From Salvia splendens (taxonomy: Eukaryota; Streptophyta; Magnoliopsida; Lamiales; Lamiaceae): a DNA stretch of 64,000 nt. The first letter of the stretch is position 1. Each line of letters opens with the position of its first letter. A program made the translations under genes and the position numbers. Shown one piece after another: positions 22,451 through 35,734 of the stretch. The stretch spans positions 16,006,902 through 16,070,901 of the forward strand of contig NC_056037.1 of assembly GCF_004379255.2 (NCBI RefSeq), written 5' to 3'. The notes beneath the pieces are model-generated. The model saw only the letters and a list, made by a program, of their open reading frames with translations. It was not told the origin of the DNA and made no database searches.

Positions 22451-25400
22451 ATGGCGACCTCGGCCTTCAAATCAACCACCAAGCGAGCTTCAATCGGCGC
22501 CGCCTCCGCTTCCGAGGATTCCGCCCACCGCTCTCTCCGCCGCTCCCGCAGCCTCGCGCCGGACCCGGACTACCTCAAAAACGTGCCCAGGGGGAAATTC
22601 GTCAACACCACCAGGGGCACCACCACCGCGCCGTTCCCCGAGATCAGCTTGGACGATCTCGCGCTCGACTTCTTCTCCTCCTCGTCCAAGACTGAGAGCG
22701 ACGGAGGAGCGGCGGAGCGGGAGGGGCGCTCGGCCTCGCGATTTGGGGAGATTGGGCGGTGGGCGAGCGATACGGCGTCGTCGAGGAGAAGGGGGAGGTC
22801 TGTGTCGAGGGGCCGAGGCGACGCTGTTTCGATTAGCTCCGCCGCGTCGGGGCCTAAAATTGCTTCCTCGTCCGACGGGAGCTCGCGTCGGCGGAGGTCT
22901 GTATCGGTGGCTAGGAATCGTGCTCCTGCAACGGATAAGGACGATGCGGGAACGCGGCGGCGGAGGTCGTTATCGGTGGCGAGGGGTAGTGGGAAGGCTG
23001 TTCCTACTGGGGAAAAGGATTCCGATGCGGGGATGCGGCGGCGGAGGTCGTTGTCGGTGGCGAGGTATCAGATTAGCGACTCCGAGGTGTGGCTGCTTTC
23101 TTCTTTAATACGTTTGTGTGCACATACTGACTATTGGCATGTGAAAGTAAAAATGTTGTCGTCCATAAAAATATGCGATGTGATTAATTAAGATCATTGA
23201 ATGTTTCTAATTTTTCAAAATATAGTAGTGTATCTTTAATGATATATTTGATGGGAGCTAAAGGTGAAAGGATTATTTGCATGTAGATTTATTCATTTAT
23301 CTAACGGTTTGTGTGCTACTTGATTATAAGGAGATGTGATTCATGCATCACCATTTGTATCGTGGCTTCATAGCATATTTGAATTGCCATATTGAGCAAA
23401 ACATATTTAGTTATGATCATGATTCTGTAACGAGTTCATTAACGCCAATGTTGAACTATCTATTGTATCAGTGTCTATGTTCGTTTTTCTCTGTGTTCCT
23501 TATGATTCTATATTTGCTGGTCTCGGGCCTAAAACCTCTTAAGGCCTACTTGACTTCTTAGTTGTCTGACTATGCATGTGTTGATCTTTTTTACAAGCCA
23601 AAAACTGATTGATGGGTTGGCTGTTAGGTCCTCCACTAAGAGTGGGGTAGTGCTACAGTAGGGGAAGTTTGGAGGTTTTTAAAAGTGAGGAAGTTGTTAA
23701 TGTGGCACACATGTGGATGGAGAGTGAGGCAGCTCCATAGTGGAAGGCCTTATAGCCGTATTGCCAAACCTTATGTGAATGTGGGGGCTTGTACAAGGGC
23801 AGGTGCACGTAATAATGTAGAATTAAATGTAGTAGTCATGTAATAGATTGTATAGGGTACGAGCGACATGTGCGATTATTTATTCCCAAAGGCAAAGTTA
23901 ACTGCCGCATACATTTGATTTACAGAGTGATTCAAGCAATCGTGCTACTATGATAGCTCCTAATGGTGGGAATGCTCGTTTACCGCTGGCATCGAAAACC
24001 ACGTCTTCAAGCTACCACCGGCTAGGAAGATCTAGAAGTCAGATAGACCTATCTCTGATGCATGACGGTTACTCTGTAAGATCTGTCTTTCTTGCCCAGT
24101 CATAACATTTTGTTATTGTTTTTCATGTATGATACATGTAATAATCTTGATGGCATTTTGCATGTTTTTAGAAATTTTAAATGCCAATGTCCACCACAAT
24201 ACATATTTGTTAAAGGAACCACTGCACAATGTAGAGATGGTTTAAGCCTCAGTGAGTGCGTTTAGTTACTAGGCAATATTCTCAAAAAAAGTATTGGGCT
24301 ATGGTATAATAAATTCAAAATACTCTGTGATGACTTTACATCTGAACTTCTCAGAGCCAGTCTTCTGCCTTAACTGATGATGAATCAAAGGATACTCATT
24401 TTGGGAGAAATGGATTTGAGAAGATAATCCGAGCAGTTCATGCTCCGAAGAAGGTTAATTTACACTTTTTTTTTCAAACACTCACATTCTCTCTCTCTCT
24501 CTCTGATCCAAGCTTTTGTGTAGTATAAATTATGCATTACTCAGATCGTAGTCTGTAGAAATTCCTTATCCTTTATTCATTCTTCTGTGCAAAGGCTGAC
24601 CATCCATCTGAGGAAGTTGCAAATGGTGAATTATATGAAGCAATGCGGAAAGAACTAAGATATGCTGTTCAAGAAATCAGAACCGAACTAAATCAAGTTG
24701 ATTGAAAAAATTAGTTTTCTCAAACTTTATTCTTTCTAGTTTTAGCATCCAGTGTTGTTTTATCTATTGAACTATTTGGTCTCTGCACAGGAAATGGGAA
24801 GAAACCAGACAGCTGTAGTTAGTAATGACTGCTCGCTATCTGGACATTCCAAGACTCTTCAGGATTCCTTCACTATCAGAGAGAAATATGCTCACAAATT
24901 GGAGCAGGTGCTCTTCTGCTTTAGTGTCTTTGTTAGATAATTGGTTTCTACTGCTTCTTCTAAAACCTGGGACTAGGCATAAGCTGTCTCTGGTTACCAT
25001 CAATTTTAATCTGGTGTGTTGACTGGGGCATTATTATTTAGTAATATACTTCACCATATGTGGTTTCATAAGATCAAATGGGTAGTTGATTATGACTTGC
25101 TTGTTGCAGCACGGCCTGCAAGACCTGGTGATTGTTGACCTGGCATTGAAATAAATGTTATTATTAAGGCTTATTGTGTTTGTGTCTGACACAATAAATA
25201 AAGAGCAAGTATCATCTTGTCAAATTTTGTGTCTAGTTAAACAAGAAGAAGAGGATTAATAGGTAGTGTACATAATACACCTTTAAATAATAATAGCCTG
25301 ATAGTGACATGATAATATATATATAAACATTATAGTATATTTTATTTATTTTTATTTTAGAAGTTCAAACATTTTATATTATTATAACATTTTCATTTTG

Positions 25401-27060
25401 TGTTGCGTTGGCATGAACTAAGATGAATTCATGAATTGCTGGTTCTGCCCACAACGACAAGGCACGAGTTATTCTGTTTACATAGTGAAGTCGAATGTGG
25501 GCACCATTACTGCTAGCCTGGTGGTTGATTAGTGGCATGTAGTTTCATAAGATCAATCATGTATGCAAAATAAATTTTACACCTTGATTAGAAATTTCAT
25601 AATAAAACAAACTATTTAATGAGCAGTTTCCTAATTTAACCCAATTTAATGAGCATCATATAATGTTTCAATGGGCCAGTGGACATGCGTTGAAGTATAC
25701 TATATTAGGGAGAGTATGTACTTTCTAATATAGTATGAATCCCCATGGATATTTTATGTCAGTCTTGTGATATGAAATCTTCTTTTGTACATTGTAGTTG
25801 GAAAAGCGGAAAAAGAATCTTCTTACTGAAATGTTGCTTGAGGAGCAATGTGGTAGAGAGGTCTCCGAAACTTATGAGGAACTTCCTAATTCAAGAGCTT
25901 CAGCTGTGACAGAGAAGCCGCCACAAGCCAGAAAGGTGTTTCATGGATATTGATTAATTCATCTATACTGTTAGTTTTAATCAAAGTTTTAATGTCAACC
26001 TAGAAGCGATATAATACAGTATAATCTCATTATATTACTGACTTATTTTGTTTGGTGTTCTAAAGAGAAGCAGTGATAGAAGTAGAATGTCAGACAGACT
26101 GATTGAGGATGCAGAAAGGTACTTTGAGGACTTCATCTCCAATATTGAAGATACGGATTTATCATCATTTGATGGGGAAAGAAGTGATGGAAGCTCCACT
26201 TTAGGAGGTATGGTGAAGGGAAGAGAATTTAGAATGGGAGAGGCCGAAACTTGTAGGACACCAGCAGGATCTACTTCTCGCCCTGGTGAAATGGATGGTG
26301 TTATTTTGCCCTGGTTGCAGTGGGAGACGAGCCATGATGGTTCACCCGGTGGGAAGACCAAGGTACAAACTCCTATGACTCAACAAGCTGTACAGAGGGA
26401 CTCCGAAAAGGTTAGCTTATTACTCTCATTTCTAATACTGCATATTCTACGGGTATTCTGCATCTTGTATTCTAAGAAGATTCTGACATTTAAACTTCAA
26501 TCCACATAAAATTGTACAACTCTGCTCCATTAGCCGTTAGCCGACTCATTAAGGGTGTGCGGTATGAAATCTATCACTGCAATGTTCTCAGCTACATAAA
26601 CGATCCCTTCGACATTGGATATTAGCAGTGTCAGTTGGTTATTTGTATTGCACGATACACTATCCTGAAAATTTAAGACATGCCTATCTTGTTACCTGTC
26701 ATAATATACGATTGACACTCCTGATTGATTTGGAGCTTATATCCCTCATTTATATGGCATCATACCTTCTCGCACCATGATGAAAATCGGTGTTTGATTC
26801 AGGACTCAGGCCAATTGCAGGATGCAAGTACGTATTCCGTGAGCAGTCATGGTAGTTGGAGCCCAGGCCTTGTTCATAGTTCTCCAATGGATAAAAGAGA
26901 AGAGGTATATCCAACAAAAACTGGCAATATTTGTGTGTCCAAATTTGACATGGATGAGTACCTTAATCTTCAGAATAATGAGGAAATATTGTTTGAAATG
27001 TATAGAGAGCGGAACAGAATTGGTCTGGGTGGTTTATTGCTGTGTACTGGGGTACCTTAA
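22451..27060 (+). CDS. Uncharacterised plant protein with RRRRSxSVAR repeats
   Basis: Eight exons, all phase 0: 22451-23086, 23926-24075, 24355-24453, 24595-24696, 24791-24907, 25798-25935, 26066-26410, 26803-27060; 614 residues. I do not recognise a named domain. The N-terminal 212 residues (exon 1, GC-rich) are basic and Ser-rich with four related repeats (RRRGRSVSRGR, RRRRSVSVARN, RRRRSLSVARG, RRRRSLSVARY). Exons 4-6 encode a charged helical, probably coiled-coil segment (LYEAMRKELRYAVQEIRTEL, REKYAHKLEQ, LEKRKKNLLTEMLLEEQ). Exon 7 has an acidic helix (LIEDAERYFEDFISNIED) and a conserved-looking VILPWLQWE. The C-terminus is YRERNRIGLGGLLLC. Nuclear or cytoskeletal roles are possible but unproven. 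Confidence 0.85.
23627..23749. mobile_element. PIF/Harbinger (Tourist-like) MITE, 123 bp, in intron 1
   Basis: Termini GGTCCTCCACTAAGAGTGG and the complement of GGCCTTCCACTATGGAG. Target TTA at 23624-23626 and 23750-23752. There is no coding capacity. It sits in intron 1 of the 22451 gene. Confidence 0.75.
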
Positions 27061-27673
27061 TTAATTATTTCTGTACCCAAATAGCCTCACAGGAATTTGG
27101 ATTCTGAATACATTTCTTTCACAATTTATTTCGTAAATGGTTAGTACAAAATTTGTTACTATGATTTCTCTCCTTCAATTCATAAGCTATTGTTAAATAT
27201 GGAATAACATAATACAGATGTCAGACAGCTTAGTAGCTGTGTATAGCTAAGCTATTAAGATAGCAAAATCAATTAGTGCAAACATTTGGGTACTTTGTGG
27301 TAGTTGTCAATTCCTTTGTTAAAAAAACTGCAACATAAAATAGGATCAGTAGTCCCTTCCAACTGATTACAGCTAAAAGATATGCGACAAAAAAATAAAA
27401 CAGAAAACTGGAAAATAGTATTTACATAGATTCTTGCCTTAGATCGGATTGTCCCTAAAACTACAAACTGGAAAATAACAATAATAAGAAAACAAAAAAT
27501 ACAAGAAAAAATGCCTTGCATTCGATGCCAGAGACAAACAGAAAAAGTGGGTATCGAACCTTACCATGCTACCCGATCCACATTCCGATTCTTCCCATCA
27601 CAGAGCGTAATTTTTCTTTGAACAATCAGGATAAATTCCAATTTACGCCTATATGGTGGTTTTAATCCATCCA
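27061..27673. other. Convergent 3' flanks of two genes
   Basis: About 610 bp between the stop of the plus-strand 22451 gene and the stop of the minus-strand GTE gene. AT-rich with no coding frame or element. Both 3' UTRs probably fall here. Confidence 0.5.
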
Positions 27674-30600
27674 TCAATCAATCTCTCCTTCCTCTGTATC
27701 ATTTTGTTCGTGCTCAAGGCTCTCAGGTTGAACTTCTTCTTCCTCCTCGTCATCGTTTTTCATGTACAACCCAAGTTTCTCTAGTGGATTACTATTTGCT
27801 GGGAATTTGAAACTACCAAGACCATTTTGAGAATTGTCTGGGCTTGCTTCGTCTATAAGGCTCTGTAACTGCTCGTCTGGACCGGCTCTAAACATCTCCA
27901 GGTCCTCCACGAACTGGCTATTTTCATTAATATCGATGGTCTTCTCCATCTGTCAGGAACGCAGAGCATGTTAAAGTGGGTTAGAGGATTACTCAAGTAC
28001 ATATATTCCGAGCCATACAAAGGAAACTCTTATTCTACCTGCTGCAGAGCTTGGCGTGCAGCTTCTCTCTCAAGTTCTCTTTGCCTTCTGGCTTCAGCTG
28101 CAGTTTCTGCTTCGGCCTTTCTCCTAGCCTCTTCCGCAGCTTTGGCCTCTGCTTTGAGTCGTGCTTTCTCTGATGAAAACATGAGTCCATCAGTCCATGC
28201 CACAAACACATGGGAGACTTTAGAGAAACCTAAGAAACAGGGTGATGCTTCCTAGTATAATGTAATTGGATCAATATGAAACAATTCCATTGAACTAAAA
28301 CCTTCTCTTCTTCGTCTTTCAAGTTCCTCCTCCTCCAGCTTCAGCCTCTCAGAATCCATTCCCTGAAAATAATAAGATATCACGATTAATAGTATAGCAT
28401 GTCATTGTCAGTATAAATAACAACCAAACAAGATAGAAATTGACTAGCCAAGTCAAAAGTTGCATACCTTTTCTGTTGTATTCTCTTTAGCTTTAATTAT
28501 AATATCAGCGAACCGGCTCCTCAATAAAGCTGCACGGTACAGCTTTTCAGGGGAGACTTGCCTATCTGGGGGAGCACTCTCCCCTAAAATGTTACAGCTT
28601 GTTGGTGAGATTATTCTGCACTTAATAGCTCGAGCACTCTTCATTAGTTATCATTGCTTACCCTCTTGACGACAATAAGGCTCATCAGATGACACTGGAA
28701 ACTGCTCAGCATTCCCATCCAATACATTTGCATATACAAGAATATATTAAACACTCAGAATGCAAAACAGAAAAATCATCTTGAGACTTCAAAGATCTGA
28801 CCTCCATCATTTTGACCATGTAAGTCTCCCCTGGGCTCTTCTTGAATATTTGTAGATTCCTGAAAGTAAACGACGAAGGTACTTAGAATCACATACTAAT
28901 GATCAAAATCCAAGAAGTGCTGAATCAAAGCTACACGGAAACTTAACTAAAAATTTAACAAATAAAAGAGAGAGAATATGAAGAACAACAAATGGGCATA
29001 CACTCACTCTTGCGGGAACTGAGATACTGGCACCATCAGCTTCGCAGGCTGAAGAGTTTTCCGAACCTGCAAAACGGAAATGATAAATTTATAATTTACT
29101 TATTAAGTTTATGCATTTGGTATTTTGATTTCAAACTTAGGTCTCAAATCATAATAACAAATAAATACAAAGAACTAGTTTGCATAACTTCATGTTTTTC
29201 ATATCTGTGAATATGGGAATCTAAATCCTTCCAATTTTCATCCCAAGAAAATCTTGAAATTAGACTCAACTTAACAAGGAAATTCCGGTGGTTCAACATC
29301 AATAACTGATCCAAGAGAATATTTTTACACACATGAAGCCATTGTAGAAGTTTTAAACTCTAAGTAAATGGCATAGATCTGAAACCAAAAGCCTAAGTTA
29401 GGGAAATATACTAACATAAGCCGGCGACATGTACGGAGTCATACATTGACCTTTCATATGATGAAGCTCTGGAATAACAAAAAGAGAATAAACAAGAAAG
29501 TAATGCATGAAAATTAGTAACAACACAGACCAGTAGATTAGGAGCCTGATTCTCTACTGGAACTTCTTGAGCCACTGCAGTCCCTATTCCTTTCGGCAGC
29601 ATCCTTGTCAATCCGAATTGGAGGTGAACTAGAGATAGGAGGCGGATCATTTCCACCAATATCAACATCCTCATCAGCTCTCCCGTGACCTGATTAGTTT
29701 TTCAAGGGTAATACAACAAGATGTCAAACACGACAAGGCAAGAACTAATGTCAGGGTGTGAATTCATCTGAAAAGAAAATACCTTCGCAAAGCAGGTGAG
29801 ACGGATCTCTAAACCCAGATTCCTTTTGCGTCTGTGAAAATTATTCGTGCACAGGTACACATTGAGAGCAATTATCACAATGGAGCATAGTGCAGATACA
29901 CAAAAGCATTTGCAGTTTACCTCAATATCACTGTCCTGTGATGATGATCGTCTTCTATTCTTCTCAAATAGATAATCATCCAAAAGTTTCGGTAAAGTAA
30001 ACAGTGTACCATCACTTAGAGCATCAATGTCAATTTCAATCTCATCAACAGTTACTTCAGTACTATTCAAAGTGCTCTCTTTCAAAAAATTGTCCGGCAG
30101 CTCTGCTATTAATTCCTCCAACTCAGTCCCCAGTTTTTGTTTTTCAACATCACTCATTGCAGGCTTATCTTGTTCAGGTTTGGCTTTTGCTTCCATAGAA
30201 ACAGTTTTCTGCTTCTTAGCAGGAAGAACAAAAGCACTTTCAGGTTCTATAATGACACTCAACTTGGAAGCCATGGAATCATCAGCTGTAGGTGGAAGTT
30301 TCTTCTCAATTGATTTCCATCTCACTTCAAAGTATTTGCTCATAATCTCAGCCATAATATGCACATCATGTTTGGGTGGATTAAATGTCCTTGCATTTTT
30401 GAAGGTGAGTCTCACATCTGCAGCAAACTCCATGGGAGTGGAATAATGATTTGACAATAATTTACTTTTTACTGTCCCTAAATCCATTGGATGCTTGATA
30501 ACATCATAATAATCCGGGACTTTATGAGCCACAACATCTACTGGATTGTTGAAAATCCAGGCATGAGGTTGCACCATCAAACGACTTAATAGCGTCTCAC

Positions 30601-31111
30601 ATTGTTTCATCAATGCAACAAAATTAGTATTTTGTGGATGACCCAGCTTCATCGACTCCGCTTTTCTAGCTGCCAACGGGGCACCTTTAGTGCGAGGTCC
30701 ATTTCTTCCAGAATGACCTTTTTTCTTTCCTGGTGTCATAGCCTCGTCATTAGCAAACACACGCAGGACTTCTGCCGTAGCAAGTCTCTTTGCTCCAATT
30801 TGATGGTTACGGACATCAGTAGCTTGTGGATGCACCACTCTATCCAAGCTAAAAGAAGCTATCTTCCTGTTAAGCTTCCGTACTTGTTCAAGCTCAGTCT
30901 TTAACTTAACTTCTAAATCCCTTCTCTCCGAATAAGACATCTTCAGAAGTGACAGTGTTCGAATTGGCATGACAGACCTACCATGACCATCGACATTCAA
31001 GCCAATGCACTTCCCAAAACCTTCTGATTCCGCAACTGTCTCAACCACATGTCGATACTCGGGCACAAAACCACTGGAGTAACCCTTATAAACTTTTCGA
31101 GTTTTCCCCAT
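27674..31111 (-). CDS. GTE8: GTE-type bromodomain/NET transcription factor (GTE8-like)
   Basis: Exons from the start: 31111-29921, 29831-29783, 29689-29558, 29466-29416, 29066-29008, 28859-28802, about 28712-28662, 28565-28468, 28362-28302, 28169-28039, 27949-27674; about 700 residues. The bromodomain (about residues 168-265: [60 protein letters not shown]) reads acetyl-lysine on histones. The NET domain follows ([39 protein letters not shown]). The C-terminus has [20 protein letters not shown], a long Glu/Ala/Arg coiled coil, and [20 protein letters not shown]. This order is that of the plant GTE8-12 BET group. The start is ATG 31111; the preceding in-frame codon is only GTG. Some middle splice sites (exons 3, 4, 6, 7) are uncertain. 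Confidence 0.92.
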
Positions 31112-31693
31112 CACATCTATCCCCCCGAGTCTGCCTTCGTCTTAAAAACAATTGACTCCTTCTCCCCTTTGTAATCTATCGGGGTGGCTGGTGCCATAAA
31201 TTCAAAGGTGAACGAGTACGCATTGCAAATCCTCCCCATTCGACGTGTTCTCGAGCCATAAGGAATCTGAGATTTCAACTCTATGCAACACCCCTACCAA
31301 GTAGAACAATATGTTGTTCAAAATGCATTATTTGGGAATAATTCCATCTCTATACAACCTCAATGCACAATCCCGTTCCCTCTCAAAATAGCTTAGATTG
31401 GATCGAAACAAAGAGAGAGAAACTGAAATCTCACGAAAACCCTAGGTTGAACAATTACGCAACACCAAACCCAAATCCCAGTCACATTCTCCAAAATAAT
31501 TGGAGGAATTAAGGGCAAAGCAATAAATGGAAACCTAATAGGATTATGGAGAAAGGAAATTAGAAAAGCATAGTGAGGGTAAGAAGCGGGTAAGCCGAGC
31601 CGACCCCTTCCGGAAGAACCCTAGAAGCAAAGAAGTTTGGGATATTTCTCTGCAAAATTTGCATAATAATCGTAGAAAGAGAGAGAGAAATGT
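31112..31693 (-). promoter_or_regulatory. 5' flank/leader of the GTE8-like gene
   Basis: No coding frame. Contains AAACCCTAG and GAGAGAGAGA-type leader sequence near 31437 and 31680. The Mutator-like element is inserted at 31694, about 580 bp from the start codon, so upstream promoter sequence has been displaced by 8 kb. Confidence 0.5.
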
Positions 31694-31830
31694 GGGAAAA
31701 TCGGGTTTATGGGGCACTTTACACTAAAGATTACGTAAATGTACCCATTTTGTTATCTATTCCAAAAATGGGAAAAACGCCAACCACATTGGCGTTTCTA
31801 TTAGTAAAAACGCCAACCTCATTGGCGTTT
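31694..31830 (+). repeat. Left terminal inverted repeat of the MULE
   Basis: Matches the complement of 39600-39736 with few differences, including the segment GTACCCATTTTGTTATCTAT and the first two ACGCCAA...TTGGCGT palindromes. Confidence 0.92.
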
Positions 31831-32010
31831 ATCTTCGCGTCGTATTGGAGGTGTATTTTCGCCAAATACAGCGACGGGAAAAAACGCCAATGAAGTTGGC
31901 GTGTATACCAGGTAAAACGCCAATGTAGTTGGCGTGTTTAATTAATAAAAACGCCACTGAGGTTGGCGTGTTATGCTTAAAAACGCCAATTTGAGCGGCG
32001 TGTTTCTGTT
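31770..32010. repeat. Left array of ACGCCA-N6-TGGCGT palindromes
   Basis: Six units with 12-bp palindromic arms around a variable 6-bp centre (ACCACA, ACCTCA, ATGAAG, ATGTAG and others), one with a changed arm (CGGCGT). Units are joined by short A/T-rich linkers. Confidence 0.9.
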
Positions 32011-32534
32011 GAACCATATCCTTATCAGATCTCCCCCAACATCGCGACCATAAACACTTTCCCTCCCCAAAACGCGAAAACCCTTCCCAAACGCATAAAA
32101 ACCTTTCGCTCGGGTCGACCCGGTGGTGGATTTAAGCGTGGATATTTTGAATTTGGCTAATTCTTTCAACCATTAGTCCTTCTAATCGGTTAGTATATCA
32201 AATTTTAGACTCATTCTTCTAAACATTAGTCTTCCAATATTTGATTGATTGTTGTGATAATATATATTGTAGTGTAATTAATATAATAGTTTGACCAATT
32301 ATTATGGGTACACTAATATTTTGATGGATTATTATGATAGTATATATTTTAATGGAAATATTTTGACCAATTGTTATGCTATTATATGTTATAGTATATT
32401 TTATGGATTGTTATGATAATACATATTGTAGTGTATTTAATAGAATTATTTTGTCAATTTTTTGGCTGACTCTACATAATGATGAATGTAAAAATAATAC
32501 ATATTTATTTGTGTTTTACATTATTGCAGATAGT

Positions 32535-35500
32535 ATGACGTGGTGTGTCAATTTATATTGGGGTGGAAAGATAATTCCCGGAGCAGTTATTTCGTATGAT
32601 CCTCCTTTTGCTAAAGGATTCATTATGTTGGATGAAACAATTTCGTACGATGACCTTGTGGAAAAAATTTGTGAAAGGATGGGGATAAGCATATATGAAA
32701 ACAATATTCAAATAATATGGAAACGTACTATATGCTTTGGATCCGGAGTCACGTTTATAGGTGTTCAACTAGAAGAAGTATGCATGCAACTAATGTTTAG
32801 TGAGAGTATGGTTATTGGAGGTGTAATTGAATTATATGTTGAGTATTCGGCAATTACTCAACATCATAGTCATCATGTCATAAGTTATGATGCTGGTACG
32901 TCAACGAGAGCCCAAGAACCATATTTTGCTGCAACACAAGATTTTGATGTTGGTACGTCTACGAGAGCCGAAGAACCATATTTAGCTGCAACACAAGATT
33001 TTGAAGCTGGAGGCGTGCATTTAGGGGATCGTGACAATTGTGATGTGGTGGAGGACATAATAGGTCCTGATAAAGCCGACTTTCTTGATCCACAATCACC
33101 TTATAATTCTGAAGATTCCGACACGGTTAGTACAGACTCAGATGGTGATCCGTCGGATGATGAACAATTTGTTGCTTCAAGACCATCCATTCCACTTGGA
33201 GAAACAGCAGTTGGAGAAACATCAGTTGGTGGAAGGGCAGTTGGAGGAAGAGTAGTTCCACAGTTCCCACAGCCTGGAATCAACTACTTTCGCACCTTAC
33301 CAGGTCCATATGATAGTTTTGATCCCAAAAACTTTGAGCGTGATGATCCCAGTGTGCATTATTGGAGTGAAAAGGATCCTACCAATGTCGGTTTGCATAC
33401 TAAATTTAGAACGAAGTTGGAATTGAAGGCAGCTGTGACTCATTGGCATTTGGAAAAAATCGGTAATATACAGTTGTTGAAAGTAAAGGACAGAGATGGC
33501 ATGCAGTTTGTAAGTGGCCACAGGGAAATCCGAAAGATAAGTCCTTACCGCCATGTTTGTGGGAGTGCCGAGCAACACTGAGGAAGCATGATGAACACTG
33601 GCAAATTAGAGTGTTCAGCACTGCTCATACTTGCATGGGGGATCGTAACTATAATGGTCACGCTAATCTTTCGTCGGGTATGATAGCGTTGAGTGTTCGC
33701 CATCAGATAGAAAACGATCCTTGCTACAAGGTAAAAGCAATTGTGGCGGATATTGAAAATAGATTTCATGTCAAAGTTAGTTACAAGAAAGCATGGTATG
33801 CTCGGAGGACAGCGATTGAGCTTGTATACGGTGGATGGGAGTGGTCGTTCAAAGTTTTACCAGCTTATTTGAATGAAGTGCAAAGACAAAATCCTGGCAC
33901 AATTGTGGAATGGATGCACGATGACATATTAAGCAATGGTATGAACAAGGTATTCAAGTACGTATTCTGGGCTTTTGGACCAGCTGTGGAGGCTTTTCAA
34001 CTATGCAAACCAGTTTTAACGGTTGATGGAACTCATCTACGTGGACGATGTCGAGGTAAAATTCTTATTGCCGTTGGATTTGATGCTAATAAGAAATGTT
34101 TGCCTGTTGCATATGCCATTGTTGATGAGGAAACCAAAGAAAGTTGGAATTGGTTTATGGAACGCATTAGACTTCATGTAGCAAAGCATGAAATATGTGT
34201 CATATCTGATAGGCATGTGGGAATCATAGATGCAATGAATTCTCCCATATGGAAAGAAGAACCCAATGTGGGTCATCACAGATTTTGCTTGGTACATGTT
34301 AGAAAGAATGTTTTGCAGAATCACAAAGGTATCATGGTCAAAAGACTTGTTTGGAAAATTGGTATTGCTACCAAGAAGCGCAAGTTTAAGATCAGACGTC
34401 GTTTACTTCGAAACGTCAACAACGAGGCTTTGCAGTACCTTGATGCCGTGGAGTTAGAAAAATGGAATCTGGCGTATGACAAACACAAAAGATGGGGTGA
34501 GGTTTCCACTAATATGGTGGAATCTTACAACAATGTGTTGAGAGGCGCAAGACAACTCCCAATTAAAGCTTGCATTGATATGATATTCTGGAGGACAATA
34601 GAATGGTTCAATGACCGGTCAATTGCATCAACACAGTGTGCCACACCACTTACCCCGTGGGCGCATGAAAAGGTGTGCAAAAATGATGCAAAAGGTCAAT
34701 TGCATAATGTGAGAGCACCCAACACAATTGCAGGGCATTATGTGGTTCGAACAAAGCGTCGAATTGGTGGAAAGGGCGCTAATAAGTGGAAGGTAAAGTA
34801 CTTGGACTCGCACTGCAAATGTCAAAAGTGGCAGATGTGGAGACTTCCATGTTCACATGCAGCGGCAGTTGCGCGTTTTAGAAACGACAACATGCTGTCG
34901 CTTGTTGATCCCGTATACCGCACAAGTGTTTGGGTACACCAATATTCTACGGTGTTCAATCCACCCAGACACCAAGATTATTGGGCCGTGCCTGAATGGA
35001 CTTTGCAATGTTCACGAGCTCAGTTAATGCCTAAAAGTCGCGGTCGATACCGTACTACTAGGATTCCTAATCAGATGGATGTCCGTGAAGCTGACCAGCC
35101 ACGAGCCCGACGCCGATGTAAACATTGCCGTCAACCAGGTCACGACAGGCGCAACTGCCCGAATGCTCATTCAAGGATGGATACTCAGTTGGTAGATGAT
35201 GCCGCTGACGATTTTTTTGCATCCACCTCCACCAAGGATGGATAATCAGTTGATAGATGATGCCGCTGACGATTCTTTGCCTCCACCTCCACCAAGATAT
35301 GCAGTTCGAGGTCGTCATTCTGTCAGTCACACTGATGATGTCGATCACGATTTTATGCCTCCACCTCCACCAAGATCTGCAGTTCGAGGTCGTCACTCTG
35401 TCAGCCACACTGGTGGTACAGGCGAACACATCGGTCTCAGTGATGTCCCACATTCTCCACCTCGGTCTTCTGTGCGAGACGAATATTTTGGGGTTGATTT

Positions 35501-35603
35501 AGAGAATGTCGTTGTGCGAGAGACTCCTCCGTCTAGACTCTCAACCGCCAGAATCGGGAAGGGGATCCGTAGCTTTTTTACGCGGAAAAGGCGAGACAAT
35601 TGA
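32535..35603 (+). pseudogene. MULE transposase with SWIM finger, zinc knuckle and duplicated tail; two frameshifts
   Basis: Starts at ATG 32535 (MTWCVNLYWGGK), after a likely 5' intron acceptor TTATTGCAG. An N-terminal segment (residues 1-100) is followed by an acidic linker and the DNA-binding region. A frameshift near 33467 separates HWHLEKIGNI from the continuing frame YTVVESKGQRWHAVCKW, then CLWECRATLRKH. The MULE core follows (PVLTVDGTHLRGRCRGKILI, VISDRHVGII, NMVESYNNVL), then a SWIM finger (CKCQKWQMWRLPCSH) and a CCHC knuckle (CKHCRQPGHDRRNC). A second frameshift near 35215 moves the Pro-rich tail (repeats of PPPPRxAVRGRHSVSHT, ending GKGIRSFFTRKRRDN) into another frame. MULE transposases cut and paste the element in the nucleus. 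This copy is probably inactive unless the frameshifts are sequencing errors. Confidence 0.88.
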
Positions 35604-35734
35604 ACGTATGCATTGTGTAATATTGGATTTCTGTATTTAGCAAGATTTGGACTAATGTATAGGGTAATATTTGTATGTACTTATATATTGAATAATGATG
35701 AAATGATTAAAAACTCTTAGCTGTGGGAGCGTTT

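Noticed and set aside
24481..24505. CT repeat as a regulatory element
   Set aside because: A short CTCTCT run in an intron; pyrimidine tracts are normal near acceptors.
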